From CAYRJA01 sp964424455 (GTDB lineage Bacteria; Bacteroidota; Bacteroidia; Chitinophagales; UBA10324), in the NCBI GenBank assembly GCA_964424455.1, contig CAYRJA010000001.1, positions 15,912-79,911 of the forward strand: a stretch of DNA of 64,000 nt, given 5' to 3'. The notes beneath the pieces are model-generated. The model did not search any database. It saw only the letters and a program-made list of their open reading frames with translations, and was not told the origin of the DNA. Shown here piece by piece: positions 43,018 through 52,593 of the stretch (positions are counted from its first letter, which is position 1; the number at the start of each line of letters is the position of its first letter). The position numbers and the translations under genes are program-made.

Positions 43018-45249
43018 ATGTCAGTGTCGGTAAAAGAATCTGTAGTTACTGTAGAAATGGCTGCTCAGCTTGGTCTTTCAACAGAGGAGTTTGAAAAGGT
43101 AAAAACCGTTTTAGGTCGTACGCCTAATTTCACGGAGCTAAGTATTTATTCGGTGATGTGGAGCGAGCACTGCTCCTATAAAAATTCTATCAAGTGGTTG
43201 AAAACACTGCCGCGTGAAGGAAAACATTTGCTGGCAAAAGCGGGAGAAGAAAATGCTGGATTAGTGGATATTGGCGATGGACTGGGTTGTGCTTTTAAAA
43301 TAGAGTCGCACAATCATCCTTCTGCCATAGAGCCGTATCAGGGTGCAGCTACCGGAGTAGGAGGTATTCACCGCGATATTTTTACAATGGGTGCGCGACC
43401 GGTTGCGGCGCTTAACTCTCTCCGGTTTGGGAATCTGGAAGAAGAAAAAACAAAACATCTGCTGCGCGGCGTAGTGAAAGGAATCGGTGATTATGGAAAT
43501 GCATTTGGTGTTCCTACAGTGGGAGGTGAAGTTTTCTTTGATGAGTGTTACAATACCAATCCGTTGGTCAATGCCATGTCTGCAGGAATTGTTGAAAAAG
43601 GAAAAACAGTTTCCGCTACTTCTTACGGGAAGGGAAACTTAGTTTATATCGTCGGCTCGGCAACAGGGAAAGACGGAATTCACGGAGCCACTTTTGCATC
43701 AGCAGATATTACAGAAGACAGCGCTGAAAAATTACCGAGTGTACAGGTTGGCGATCCCTTTCAGGAAAAATTATTATTGGAGGCATCGCTGGAAGTAATT
43801 GAAACGGGCGCATTAATCGGAATGCAGGACATGGGCGCTGCCGGTATCACTTGCTCTACTTCAGAAATGAGTGCAAAAGGAGAATCCGGAATGATCATTC
43901 ATCTGGATAAAGTGCCAACGCGCCAGCAGAATATGAAACCATTTGAAATCCTGCTGAGCGAATCACAGGAACGTATGTTGCTTGTGGTGAAAAAGGGAAG
44001 AGAGAAAGAGGTGGAAGAAGTTTTTAAAAAATGGGATTTGAATTGTTCGCTGATAGGAGAAGTAACAGACGGTGACCGCCTTCAATATTATATGTATGAT
44101 GAGTTAGTGGCAGATGTGTCTGCTGAATCGCTTGTGCTGGGCGGCGGCGCTCCGGTGTATGAGCGCGAGTACAAAGAGCCTATCTACTTTGCGACAACCA
44201 AAGAATTTGACATCAACAATATTCCTGAACCGTCTGATATTCGTACTGTTGCTGAACAATTGATTCAACTGCCTAACATCGCTTCCAAGAAGTGGGTATA
44301 TGAGCAATATGATTCCACTGTGCAGATAAATAATTCATCTACCAACAAACCTTCTGATGCTGCGGTTATCCGGATTAAAAAATCGAATAAAGCAATAATG
44401 CTTACGGTAGATTGCAATGCGCGGTATGTTCATGCCGACCCTTTCACCGGTGCAGCCATTGCAGTGAGTGAAGCAGCAAGAAATATTGTTTGTACAGGTG
44501 GCGAACCCTGTGCAGTAACCAACTGCCTGAATTTTGGAAATCCTTACAATCCCGAAGTGTACTGGCAGTTTGTCAATGCAATTAAGGGAATGGGGGAAGC
44601 GTGCAAGAAATTAGATACGCCTATTACAGGAGGTAATGTAAGTTTCTACAATCAGTCGTCAGATGATGGTCCTGTATTCCCAACTCCGACTATAGGAATG
44701 TTGGGGTTAATGGATAATATGAAACATCAGACTACACTTGATTTTAAAAATGCCGGTGACCTGATTTATCTGATAGGTGAATCGAAAGAGGACATCAGTT
44801 CATCAGAATACCTCGCAAATATTTGCGGACAAAAGATTTCACCTGCTCCTTACTTCAACTTAGATGAAGAAATCGTGTTACAGGATACGGTAAAGCAACT
44901 GATTCGCGCAGGATTGATTCAATCAGCACATGATTGCAGTGACGGAGGATTGTTTGTAACACTGCTTGAATCCGCAATGGCAGGTAACAACGGGTTTGAC
45001 ATCAGCACAGATGAAAGCTTTCGTAAAGATGCTTTCCTGTTTGGTGAAGCACAGAGCAGAGTAGTAGTAACTGTAACACCTGAGCAGCAGGATACATTCA
45101 TTGACTTACTCAGTCAGTTTGAAATTGATTTCTCTCTGCTTGGTGAAGTGCTTGATGATGCAATTTATATTGATGACGAGGACTTAGGAGATATTAATTA
45201 CTGGAAAGGACTGTATGATAACGCCATAGGAAAGGAAATGCAAGCCTAA
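43018..45249 (+). CDS. purL: Phosphoribosylformylglycinamidine synthase subunit PurL
   Basis: A 743-residue purine biosynthesis enzyme that converts FGAR to FGAM with ATP and ammonia from glutamine. The length and content match the small (PurL of PurLQS) type. Visible motifs are MWSEHCSYKNS (~46), KIESHNHPSAIEPYQGAATG (~90, key ESHNHPS), VGDPFQEK (~240), MQDMGAAGI (~270) and the second-half signature TGGNVSFYNQ (~540). No glutaminase domain is present, so PurQ and PurS should be encoded elsewhere. Start at ATG 43018. A bidirectional terminator follows before convergent metK. Confidence 0.95.
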   Translation: MSVSVKESVVTVEMAAQLGLSTEEFEKVKTVLGRTPNFTELSIYSVMWSEHCSYKNSIKWLKTLPREGKHLLAKAGEENAGLVDIGDGLGCAFKIESHNHPSAIEPYQGAATGVGGIHRDIFTMGARPVAALNSLRFGNLEEEKTKHLLRGVVKGIGDYGNAFGVPTVGGEVFFDECYNTNPLVNAMSAGIVEKGKTVSATSYGKGNLVYIVGSATGKDGIHGATFASADITEDSAEKLPSVQVGDPFQEKLLLEASLEVIETGALIGMQDMGAAGITCSTSEMSAKGESGMIIHLDKVPTRQQNMKPFEILLSESQERMLLVVKKGREKEVEEVFKKWDLNCSLIGEVTDGDRLQYYMYDELVADVSAESLVLGGGAPVYEREYKEPIYFATTKEFDINNIPEPSDIRTVAEQLIQLPNIASKKWVYEQYDSTVQINNSSTNKPSDAAVIRIKKSNKAIMLTVDCNARYVHADPFTGAAIAVSEAARNIVCTGGEPCAVTNCLNFGNPYNPEVYWQFVNAIKGMGEACKKLDTPITGGNVSFYNQSSDDGPVFPTPTIGMLGLMDNMKHQTTLDFKNAGDLIYLIGESKEDISSSEYLANICGQKISPAPYFNLDEEIVLQDTVKQLIRAGLIQSAHDCSDGGLFVTLLESAMAGNNGFDISTDESFRKDAFLFGEAQSRVVVTVTPEQQDTFIDLLSQFEIDFSLLGEVLDDAIYIDDEDLGDINYWKGLYDNAIGKEMQA

Positions 45250-45304
45250 TTGCAGTCTGCGTTCTTCCTTCTTATTTATTACAGTGAGAAATTGTCTAAA
45301 ACAA

Positions 45305-45334
45305 AACAGCTACTCATCTTATTGAGTAGCTGTT
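45305..45334. terminator. Bidirectional terminator between purL and metK
   Basis: Perfect 12-bp arms AACAGCTACTCA and TGAGTAGCTGTT around a 6-nt loop. On the minus strand it is followed by a T-rich tract (TTTTGTTTTAG). Confidence 0.75.
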
Positions 45335-45400
45335 ATAATTAATGAAACTGAAGTTCTGTTAAATGTATTACTGTAACAGAACAGGAATTTTAGTTCTGAC

Positions 45401-46654
45401 TTACTTCAGTCCGAAAGCATTCTTCACCTTACCTACATAGTCAAGCTTTTCCCATGTAAAGAGTTCTGCTTTCACTTTCTTTACTTTTCCTCCGGGCTGT
45501 GTGAAGGTTTTTGTTACAGTTTGTGGTTTGCGTCCCATGTGTCCGTAAGAAGCTGTTTCGGAATAAATAGGGTTACGAAGTTTCAATCTCTGCTCAATAG
45601 CATAAGGGCGCATATCAAATACTTCTTCCACTGTTTTTGCAATCTCGCCATCGCTCATGTTTACTTTGGAAGTGTTGTAAGTATTTACAAAAATTCCCAT
45701 TGGCTTTGCTACACCAATAGCATAAGAAACCTGTACCAATACTTCGTCACACACACCGGCAGCCACAAGATTTTTTGCAATGTGGCGGGTGGCATAAGCG
45801 GCAGAGCGATCTACTTTTGAGGGGTCTTTACCTGAAAAAGCGCCTCCGCCGTGTGCGCCTTTTCCGCCATAAGTATCTACAATAATTTTTCTTCCTGTAA
45901 CACCTGTGTCACCGTGCGGTCCGCCGATTACAAATTTTCCGGTGGGGTTGATATGATAATTGATTTTGTTATTGAACAGATGTTTATGTTTTGGGTATTT
46001 TTTTATCACACGCGGAATCAGAATTTCAATCATATCTTTTCTGATTTTAGCGCTCATTTTTTCATCGGTATCAAAATCATCGTGCTGAGTGCTGATAACA
46101 ATGGCATCAATACGAACCGGCTTGTTGTTATCATCATACTCAAGTGTTACTTGTGATTTAGCATCCGGGCGCAGATATTTTATCTGTTTGTCTTCACGGC
46201 GAAGCGCTGCTAACTCAATCAACAGCTTGTGTGCAAGATCAAGTGGAAGCGGCATATAATCATCCGTTTCATTTACAGCATATCCGAACATCATTCCCTG
46301 ATCGCCTGCACCCTGGTCTATCTTACTCTTCCGTTCCACACCACGGTTAATATCAGCAGACTGCTCATGAATTGCAGAAAGCACTCCACAGGAGTTGGCT
46401 TCAAACATGTACTCGCTCTTGGTATAACCAATGCGAACAATCACATCGCGTGCAATTTTTTGTACATCAAGATAAGTTTTGGATTTTACTTCTCCTGCCA
46501 AAACAACTTGTCCTGTAGTAACAAGCGTTTCGCAGGCAACTTTAGAATCTTTATCGAATGCAAGGAAGTTATCAATCAGTGCATCAGAAATCTGGTCAGC
46601 AACTTTATCGGGATGTCCTTCAGAAACCGACTCAGAGGTAAATAAGTAAGCCAT
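45401..46654 (-). CDS. metK: S-adenosylmethionine synthetase
   Basis: A cytoplasmic enzyme that makes S-adenosylmethionine from methionine and ATP (EC 2.5.1.6). 417 residues, standard length. Visible motifs are SVSEGHPDKVADQ (~8-20), IDQGAGDQGMMFGYA (~110), PTGKFVIGGPHGDTG (~230) and the GGKGAHGGGAFSGKDPSKVD phosphate loop (~250; key GGGAFSGKDP). The ATG at 46654 is followed by the conserved AYLFTSESVSEGHP. It has its own promoter element, 36 bp upstream. Confidence 0.96.
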   Translation of the reverse strand: MAYLFTSESVSEGHPDKVADQISDALIDNFLAFDKDSKVACETLVTTGQVVLAGEVKSKTYLDVQKIARDVIVRIGYTKSEYMFEANSCGVLSAIHEQSADINRGVERKSKIDQGAGDQGMMFGYAVNETDDYMPLPLDLAHKLLIELAALRREDKQIKYLRPDAKSQVTLEYDDNNKPVRIDAIVISTQHDDFDTDEKMSAKIRKDMIEILIPRVIKKYPKHKHLFNNKINYHINPTGKFVIGGPHGDTGVTGRKIIVDTYGGKGAHGGGAFSGKDPSKVDRSAAYATRHIAKNLVAAGVCDEVLVQVSYAIGVAKPMGIFVNTYNTSKVNMSDGEIAKTVEEVFDMRPYAIEQRLKLRNPIYSETASYGHMGRKPQTVTKTFTQPGGKVKKVKAELFTWEKLDYVGKVKNAFGLK

Positions 46655-46690
46655 GAATTAAAATTTTTTTAGTGAGATTTTTTGGATGGG

Positions 46691-46698
46691 CAAATGTA
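46691..46698 (-). promoter_or_regulatory. Promoter -7 element of metK (TACATTTG on minus strand)
   Basis: An exact TAnnTTTG match on the minus strand, 36 bp before the metK start codon. Confidence 0.55.
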
Positions 46699-46815
46699 AT
46701 AGATTCCAAATTGAAGATTTAAAAATTGTAGAAGTGGGTGAGTGCCTCACTTCATTACCGCAGTTATGACTTATATCATTTCATTGCAGTAGGAATTGTT
46801 ATTGTTTTGTAGGCA

Positions 46816-47184
46816 ATGAATACCATATTAGTCATAGAGGATAATCTGGAAGTAAGAGAAAATACGGCTGAGCTTTTGGAGTTGAACGGATATAAAGTAC
46901 TCACTGCAATAAACGGAAAGTCAGGGTTTGAGCTTGCAAAAAAAAACCGCCCGGATGTAGTTATTTGCGACCTGATGATGCCCGATACAGATGGACTGGG
47001 TTTTCTGCAATTGGTGAAGTCAGATAGTACAATGAAAAATCTTCCAATGATATTTTTCTCGGCTGGGTCAGCTCCACCACTGTTAAAAAACATTATCTCA
47101 TACGACCATACTTATTATTTACCTAAGCCCTTTACAAAGGAAGAATTATACGAAGCGGTGGAAAAGAGTATGAATGTACACTGA
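46816..47184 (+). CDS. Single-domain response regulator
   Basis: A 122-residue receiver (CheY-like) protein without an output domain. The acidic pair is Glu8-Asp9, the phosphoacceptor Asp52 (ICDLMMPD), the conserved Ser/Thr near 82 (FFSAGS) and Lys104 (LPKPF). It would be phosphorylated by a histidine kinase encoded elsewhere and act through protein contact. No kinase gene is adjacent. The MprF-like gene starts 166 bp downstream, so functional linkage is uncertain. Confidence 0.9.
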   Translation: MNTILVIEDNLEVRENTAELLELNGYKVLTAINGKSGFELAKKNRPDVVICDLMMPDTDGLGFLQLVKSDSTMKNLPMIFFSAGSAPPLLKNIISYDHTYYLPKPFTKEELYEAVEKSMNVH

Positions 47185-47350
47185 CATTCGGAACTCCTTT
47201 ACAATTTAATTCTCTAAATATTTTTATTGCGTTATCAGAATCAATGTTCTACTTTTATTTTAAGATAATTGAACAGCAGGTTATACTCAATAGCTTTTTC
47301 AGAACCTTGTACTGTTACAATTAATGTATTGATAACATTTTACTGTCCGG

Positions 47351-49933
47351 ATGAAAAAATTTATTCAGAGAATAAGCGGGAACGGATATTGGATCAGAGG
47401 CATCATTGCATTTTTTTTCATTCTGCTGGCAATTTATTTTATCCGTCATGAGCATAGTGAAATTAAGGAAGTAGGGAATATTCTTTCGCAAGCCAACCCG
47501 CTATATGTAGCAATTGGACTTGCTGTAACAGGTATTTATATTCTTCTGCAAGGCGGTATGTACTACTACTGTTTCGCAAGTATCAGACATACCATATCGT
47601 TTTCCGATTCCTTAAAATTATTTTTAAGGAGAAACCTGATAGGCACCTTTTTACCCGGAGGAAATGTCACTTCACAGATGTTTTTTACCGGTTTTATAGA
47701 GAAGAAAAACATCTCTCGCACACAGATTCATCTGGCATCGGTGCTGTACCTGTTAAGCGGGTTCATTACTGTGTTTATTGTAGTGCTGCCTGCTATTTTG
47801 TATTTGTTGTACATGAAGGACTTGACAGGTATTGAAAAGACCGCAGCATTCTTCTTGTTCATTATCGCATTTCTATTTGTGCTCCTTATTCTTTCTGTGC
47901 TGAGAAAGGGTTGGGTGAATAAAATAATCCATCGTTATCTTCCGGATTATGCGATGGTGATAGATGAACTGGTATCCGGCAAATTCTCAAAGCAAAATTT
48001 TTTAAAAAATATTTTATGCTCATTAACAATTGAAGTTACAGGAATTCTTCAGTTGATTATTGCAATTGCCGCTGTTGGAATTATTCCTTCTGCCAAAACA
48101 GGAATCATCGGATATACAACAGTACTGATAGTATTAATGGCATCTCCGGTTATAAAAGGTGTTGGAACGGTTGAAGTAGCGTTAACTATTGTTCTTCATC
48201 AATTCGGAATGAGCACTCTAAGCGCAGTGAGTGTGGCGCTTATGTTCCGGTTTTTTGAATTCGTAGCGCCGTTGTTTGCAGGAGTGCTTAGTTTTTTTAT
48301 CAGCCGCGAACATCTGGGCTACCGGATTTTTCCTCCTGTATTAATCTTTATACTGGGATTGATAAATGTTTTTTCTGTACTGACTCCACCTATTTATAAG
48401 CGGCTTCACACCATCGAAAATATTTTTCCTGTTGAAGCTATTACCGGTTCAAATTACACAGTGATTGCTGCCGGAGTCATCCTTCTGTTACTTTCAATAT
48501 CTCTTTTTAAAGGGTTAAGAGTTGCATGGATAATGGCTGTTACACTTAGCAGTTTGTCTATCATCGGTCATCTGACAAAAGCATTAGACTATGAAGAAGC
48601 GCTGTTCGCCTCTTTTACGCTTGTAGTGCTTATTATCACCCGGAAACAGTACCGGCTGAGAGGAGACAGGCGCTTCAGACAAACCGGAGTGATTGCTTCA
48701 TTTGCTTTACTGCTTGCTGTTATTGCTTATGGAGTAACCGGATTTTATTTTTTAGATAAAAAACATTTTGGAATAGATTTTTCTCTGTTACAGAGTATTA
48801 GATATACATTCGACAGTTTCTTTTTATTTACACATGGAGATTTGATTCCGCAATCTGTATTTGCTCACCGTTTTTTAGACAGTATCAATTTTTTAGGTAC
48901 ATCCGCTGTGGCTTTTCTACTTTTTACTTTGATTAAACCTTTCATAAAAAAGGAAAGAGAAGAAGATGAACATAAATTGGAAACAGCTAAAGGATTAGTT
49001 AAGAAGTATGGGAACTCCACGCTTGATTATTTCAAAACATACTATGAAAAAGAAATTTTCCTGACTGAAAATAATAATGCTTTCATTGCTTACCGTGTTG
49101 CAGGAGATTATGCAGTAGCGCTTGAATTACCTGTTGCTGAAAATGACACAGCAGTTGAGGGGGCAATAAAAGAGTTTGAGCATTTTTGTAAGGATAAAGA
49201 TTTGATTCCTGTTTATTACCGTGTACCGGAAGAAAAACTAAACTTATTCAAGTCGCTGAAAAAGAAATCGGTCGTAATTGGACAGGAGGCGATAATGGAT
49301 ATTTCTAACTTTACTTTGGAAGGTGGAGAGAAAAAAAGTTTGAGAAATGCAATTTCAAAAATTGAAAAGGCAGGATATGTCTGCAAGATATATGAGCCGC
49401 CATTGAAAGACGGACTGATGCAAAAACTTAAACTAATCAGCGATGAATGGTTGAATAGAAGGGAAAAAGAGGAAAGTGTTTTTTCACAGGGGAAATTTAT
49501 ATGGGAAGAGATAAAGAGTCAAACTGTTTTGGTGGTTGAAAATGATGAAGAAAAAGCAGTGGCATTTCTTAATATTATTCCTGATTACGCCGCAGGAGAA
49601 GGTACTTATGATATGCAGCGTATGCTGAATGATGCTCCTAATGGTGTAATGGATTTTCTTTTTGTAAAGATGTTTGCTTACTTCAAAACAAAATCAATAA
49701 CAAAAGTAAATCTGGGGATGGTACCTATGAGCGGCAACGAACAACACCCGGATTCAGCCGAGATAATATTAAAATTCTTGTATGAAAACCTTCCCCGCTT
49801 TGCTCATTACAAAGGACTGCGCGAATACAAAGAAAAATTTTCACCGGAATGGAAAAATACACTTTTAGTCTTTAATCATAATTACGATTTAATTCAGATG
49901 CCAAGTGTGCTGAATAAAATTATGAAACCATAA
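47351..49933 (+). CDS. mprF: MprF-like phosphatidylglycerol lysyltransferase/flippase
   Basis: An 860-residue membrane protein. Residues ~1-540 hold about 14 helices: an UPF0104/LPG-flippase part (FFFILLAIYFIRHE, GNVTSQMFFTGFIEKKNISR, MASPVIKGVGTVEVALTIVL with key KGVGTVE) and a second membrane block. Residues ~545-860 are a DUF2156 aminoacyl-transferase domain (NAFIAYRVAGDYAVALELPV, LRNAISKIEKAGY, DWLNRREKEESVFSQGKF-like segment, VNLGMVPMSG). MprF proteins add lysine or another amino acid to phosphatidylglycerol and move it across the membrane, which gives resistance to cationic peptides. The amino acid used is unknown. Confidence 0.87.
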   Translation: MKKFIQRISGNGYWIRGIIAFFFILLAIYFIRHEHSEIKEVGNILSQANPLYVAIGLAVTGIYILLQGGMYYYCFASIRHTISFSDSLKLFLRRNLIGTFLPGGNVTSQMFFTGFIEKKNISRTQIHLASVLYLLSGFITVFIVVLPAILYLLYMKDLTGIEKTAAFFLFIIAFLFVLLILSVLRKGWVNKIIHRYLPDYAMVIDELVSGKFSKQNFLKNILCSLTIEVTGILQLIIAIAAVGIIPSAKTGIIGYTTVLIVLMASPVIKGVGTVEVALTIVLHQFGMSTLSAVSVALMFRFFEFVAPLFAGVLSFFISREHLGYRIFPPVLIFILGLINVFSVLTPPIYKRLHTIENIFPVEAITGSNYTVIAAGVILLLLSISLFKGLRVAWIMAVTLSSLSIIGHLTKALDYEEALFASFTLVVLIITRKQYRLRGDRRFRQTGVIASFALLLAVIAYGVTGFYFLDKKHFGIDFSLLQSIRYTFDSFFLFTHGDLIPQSVFAHRFLDSINFLGTSAVAFLLFTLIKPFIKKEREEDEHKLETAKGLVKKYGNSTLDYFKTYYEKEIFLTENNNAFIAYRVAGDYAVALELPVAENDTAVEGAIKEFEHFCKDKDLIPVYYRVPEEKLNLFKSLKKKSVVIGQEAIMDISNFTLEGGEKKSLRNAISKIEKAGYVCKIYEPPLKDGLMQKLKLISDEWLNRREKEESVFSQGKFIWEEIKSQTVLVVENDEEKAVAFLNIIPDYAAGEGTYDMQRMLNDAPNGVMDFLFVKMFAYFKTKSITKVNLGMVPMSGNEQHPDSAEIILKFLYENLPRFAHYKGLREYKEKFSPEWKNTLLVFNHNYDLIQMPSVLNKIMKP

Positions 49934-50091
49934 CAGTTTGGGGTTTGGCGAAGTGGAGGTATTAGAAGCATAACACTTTCACCTTACATAAAGGTTTGAT
50001 AGGAGTACCCAAGTTCATTTCATTACTTCACCCGCCATTCCTCTATATCAGAGTTGGGTACAATAATATTCCATTTTAATTTTTGTGATTA

Positions 50092-51024
50092 TTAATCATC
50101 GTCTTTATCCTTCTTCTTATCTTCTTTTTTGTTCGGTTTAATATACTCCTTAATATTTCCGATATCCTTACTATTAATTTCTCTTTTGTTTTTATCATAT
50201 TCTTTTATGTCGTGTTCATCACCACTTCGATGGCAGGAGGCGCAGTCTGAAAAGTTATAAATGTTATGTTTCTGATGTTCTTTGGTGATTTTATTTTCAG
50301 AGTGTTCATGACAACCGTAGCATGTAAATACATTGTAATTATTATTTGTGTGGCAGGTTATGCACTTCGCATTGTGGTTTTCATCGAGAACAAAATAAGG
50401 AGAATGGTCGAAGGTGGATGGCGACCATTTATTAGTAGTATGGCATTTGTCGCAATTGTTTTGTAATGATTGATGAAAAGAATCGTCCGGCTTCTGATGG
50501 CATGAAGAGCAGTTGTTTTTGTTTACGCCTGTTATCAGGTCGTGGTTGAATGAACCTGTAAATTTCCAACTGTTCGTGTTGTGGCAACTATTGCACGAAA
50601 CGGAAAGTTGATTGTGCAATTTATCTATCGGCTTGCCATGGCAACTGTTACAGTTTGTTTTCATTTCGGTAGTCAGCAGGTCGTGGTCGAAACTACTTAT
50701 TGAAATCTGTGGGTGTAATCCTTTATGGTCGGTGTGACAACTTGTGCATTCCTGATTTTTCAGTTTGCTGTGAAATAAGAGCATTCTCTTTTCTTTTGAG
50801 AGATTGTTTTTAGAAGAATCATTCATCCCAATTTCGTCCAGCTTATGACAACTGATGCATCTGCTTGTCTCAATTCCCCAAAATGGTTTATGACAGGCAG
50901 TGCAATCGTTTTTAATTTTCTGATGCCCTTCAATAAGTTCACCGGGATTCAGCATCAGATGAGGAAATAGCGCTGAAAGCACAATGAGGGCTACTGTAAT
51001 CAGGAAAACAATAGTTCGTTTCAT
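50092..51024 (-). CDS. Decaheme c-type cytochrome
   Basis: A 310-residue multihaem cytochrome with ten CxxCH motifs (CTACH, CISCH, CTSCH, two CNSCH, CSSCH, CDKCH, CITCH, CYGCH, CASCH). It begins with a membrane segment (KRTIVFLITVALIVLSALF) that may stay as an anchor. The C-terminal ~45 residues are highly charged (Lys/Asp). A GTG at 51108 would give a longer frame overlapping the upstream gene, but the ATG at 51024 makes a normal signal/anchor and overlaps the upstream stop by one base. It probably carries electrons in the periplasm, in a complex with the b-type cytochrome upstream. Confidence 0.88.
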   Translation of the reverse strand: MKRTIVFLITVALIVLSALFPHLMLNPGELIEGHQKIKNDCTACHKPFWGIETSRCISCHKLDEIGMNDSSKNNLSKEKRMLLFHSKLKNQECTSCHTDHKGLHPQISISSFDHDLLTTEMKTNCNSCHGKPIDKLHNQLSVSCNSCHNTNSWKFTGSFNHDLITGVNKNNCSSCHQKPDDSFHQSLQNNCDKCHTTNKWSPSTFDHSPYFVLDENHNAKCITCHTNNNYNVFTCYGCHEHSENKITKEHQKHNIYNFSDCASCHRSGDEHDIKEYDKNKREINSKDIGNIKEYIKPNKKEDKKKDKDDD

Positions 51025-51593
51025 TAGCTGAACATGATTACCGTTATAATATGCATGAGCGATAAGATACCGAGCAGAAGTGTTATGGGCAGATGAACAA
51101 CCCGCCACTTTTTCATTAAGTCAACAGTAATGGAATCGAAGAATAATTTTTTCTCTGCTTCATCTTTAGTGATACCACTCTTTATTAATACCTGAAGTTT
51201 TTCCTTAAATGTTTCGTTGGCTTTTTTTAGCAGGAATTTTCCAACTAATCCCGAAGCCACGGCAATAAGTAACATCAGCACGGCAAGCCACGGAAGTAAC
51301 GCATTAAAATGAATGCCTGCATGAACCAGAATCATAATTGAACCAGCCCAAGCCATGTATTCATGAATAAGTAATAGTTGTTTGGGGCTGCCATATTCAA
51401 TTATTTTTCTTTTACGCAACGAATAAACGAAGGAGAGAATAATTACAACTGTTCCAACGAATCCCAAGTAACGACCAACTGCAACAATCTGAAAACGGTG
51501 AAAGAAGTAATCAATAGCTATGGCGATAAGAACCATTAACGCAAACCACTGGATGAATGGCAAAACATATCTGCTGAAAATTGACCTTGTCAT
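51024..51593 (-). CDS. Membrane b-type cytochrome-like protein
   Basis: A 189-residue membrane protein with about four to five helices and His residues placed as haem b ligands: LLLIHEYMAW (~75), ILVHAGIHF (~92-98), WRVVHLPITLLLG (~170) and SLMHIITV (~181). This is like cytochrome b561 or ferric-reductase-like quinol oxidising subunits. A cytoplasmic/periplasmic loop (~120-160, FKEKLQVLIKSGITKDEAEKK) separates the helices. It overlaps the decaheme gene by one base and follows the 161-residue membrane gene by 28 bp, so the three form an operon. A quinol-to-cytochrome electron path is inferred. Confidence 0.75.
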   Translation of the reverse strand: MTRSIFSRYVLPFIQWFALMVLIAIAIDYFFHRFQIVAVGRYLGFVGTVVIILSFVYSLRKRKIIEYGSPKQLLLIHEYMAWAGSIMILVHAGIHFNALLPWLAVLMLLIAVASGLVGKFLLKKANETFKEKLQVLIKSGITKDEAEKKLFFDSITVDLMKKWRVVHLPITLLLGILSLMHIITVIMFS

Positions 51594-51621
51594 TTTCTTT
51601 CAATTTAGAAAGTGATATTAT

Positions 51622-52107
51622 TCAATCATCATCCTCATGTTCTCCGCCTGATTGTTGTATTGCATTTACGGAGTTAATTTCCGTGTGCCGGATTTGACCA
51701 CCGAGATAACCTGTCCATGCAACCAATCCGAAACTGATAAGAGAAAGAAATAAAATCACAAAAGCGGTTTTTCGTGTCAAAGCAGAGTCCTTTAAAGTCA
51801 GGAAGAGTCCACCAATGGAAGTAACACCAAGAATAATTAGCGACACCAAAGCATAGACGGAAAAATGCTCATGATCTTCAATAGTATCTTTTATAATTCC
51901 CTGAATATTTTCAACAGTATCTTCTGCCGCTTCACCGGTCAGGTAAGCAATGCCTGCACCAATTGCGGAAATGATGAAAATGTAGTAAGCAGCAATTTTT
52001 GTTTGATTGGATTTTGTCCAAAGCCCATAAGCCAAAACAAGCCCACCCAGAATGGAGCCAAAAATCGGCAGATGGGTTATCATTAGGTGAAGGTGTGTCT
52101 GATTCAT
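51622..52107 (-). CDS. Small DUF2231-like membrane protein
   Basis: A 161-residue protein with four helices (ITHLPIFGSILGGLVLAYGL, AAYYIFIISAIGAGIAYLTG, VYALVSLIILGVTSIGGLFL, TAFVILFLSLISFGLVAWTGY). The N-terminal HLHLMITHLPIFG resembles DUF2231/haem-binding-type membrane proteins, with His residues near the helix ends. The C-terminus is acidic (GGEHEDDD). It is the first gene of the decaheme cytochrome operon, 49 bp behind an Fnr-type box. Function inferred as part of the same redox complex. Confidence 0.7.
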   Translation of the reverse strand: MNQTHLHLMITHLPIFGSILGGLVLAYGLWTKSNQTKIAAYYIFIISAIGAGIAYLTGEAAEDTVENIQGIIKDTIEDHEHFSVYALVSLIILGVTSIGGLFLTLKDSALTRKTAFVILFLSLISFGLVAWTGYLGGQIRHTEINSVNAIQQSGGEHEDDD

Positions 52108-52155
52108 TTTATTAAGTTATTTGTAACAAAAATCAATTACCCTATACTATGAAAA

Positions 52156-52171
52156 TATGATTCTTATCATA
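52156..52171 (-). promoter_or_regulatory. Fnr-type box upstream of decaheme cytochrome operon
   Basis: The sequence TATGAT-TCTT-ATCATA is a perfect palindrome with core TGAT-N4-ATCA, 49 bp before the first gene. Its core is the same as in the box before cytochrome c-nosZ at 23466. Confidence 0.7.
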
Positions 52172-52308
52172 GCGAACAAAATTTAATCAGTTGTTAATTA
52201 TTGAGTACAACATGGTTTTTGATGAAGCCAATAACAGGTAGTACATCTGTTCTCAACACAAAGAAAAACTATAGCAGTAATAATGAGAATAGAATATAAA
52301 GGAATAAT

Positions 52309-52593
52309 TTATTTCCGTTTTGAAATTTCTCTTATCACTAAATAAAGTGAAACAATAACTCCTAAAAAGGAAAGTGATAATTTAAAAACAGGAAAACTCA
52401 GTTGCAGCCAATTATCTAACCCGTAACCGATAAAAAAGAACAGGAGAATTGTAGCAACTAACTGAAAAGCAATACCGGAGTAACGAAGGTAATCGGTGGT
52501 GTTAAACGGCTTCCTTTTTCTGGAGTTGGGGAGTTGGGGTGATTTTCTCACTGTTGGGTTTAATTTCTTTAATACCCATACGACAGTTTCCAT
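52309..52593 (-). CDS. AtpI-like small membrane protein
   Basis: A 94-residue frame. The C-terminal ~60 residues (LRYSGIAFQLVATILLFFFIGYGLDNW, given in part as FQLVATILLFFFIGYGLD, then FKLSLSFLGVIVSLYLVIREI) are two helices of the AtpI/putative F0F1-ATPase subunit family. The ATG at 52593 gives an overlap of 92 bp with bactofilin; a GTG about 42 bp later would reduce it, so the start is uncertain. No ATP synthase genes follow here. It is last in the M23-bactofilin operon. Confidence 0.7.
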   Translation of the reverse strand: METVVWVLKKLNPTVRKSPQLPNSRKRKPFNTTDYLRYSGIAFQLVATILLFFFIGYGLDNWLQLSFPVFKLSLSFLGVIVSLYLVIREISKRK

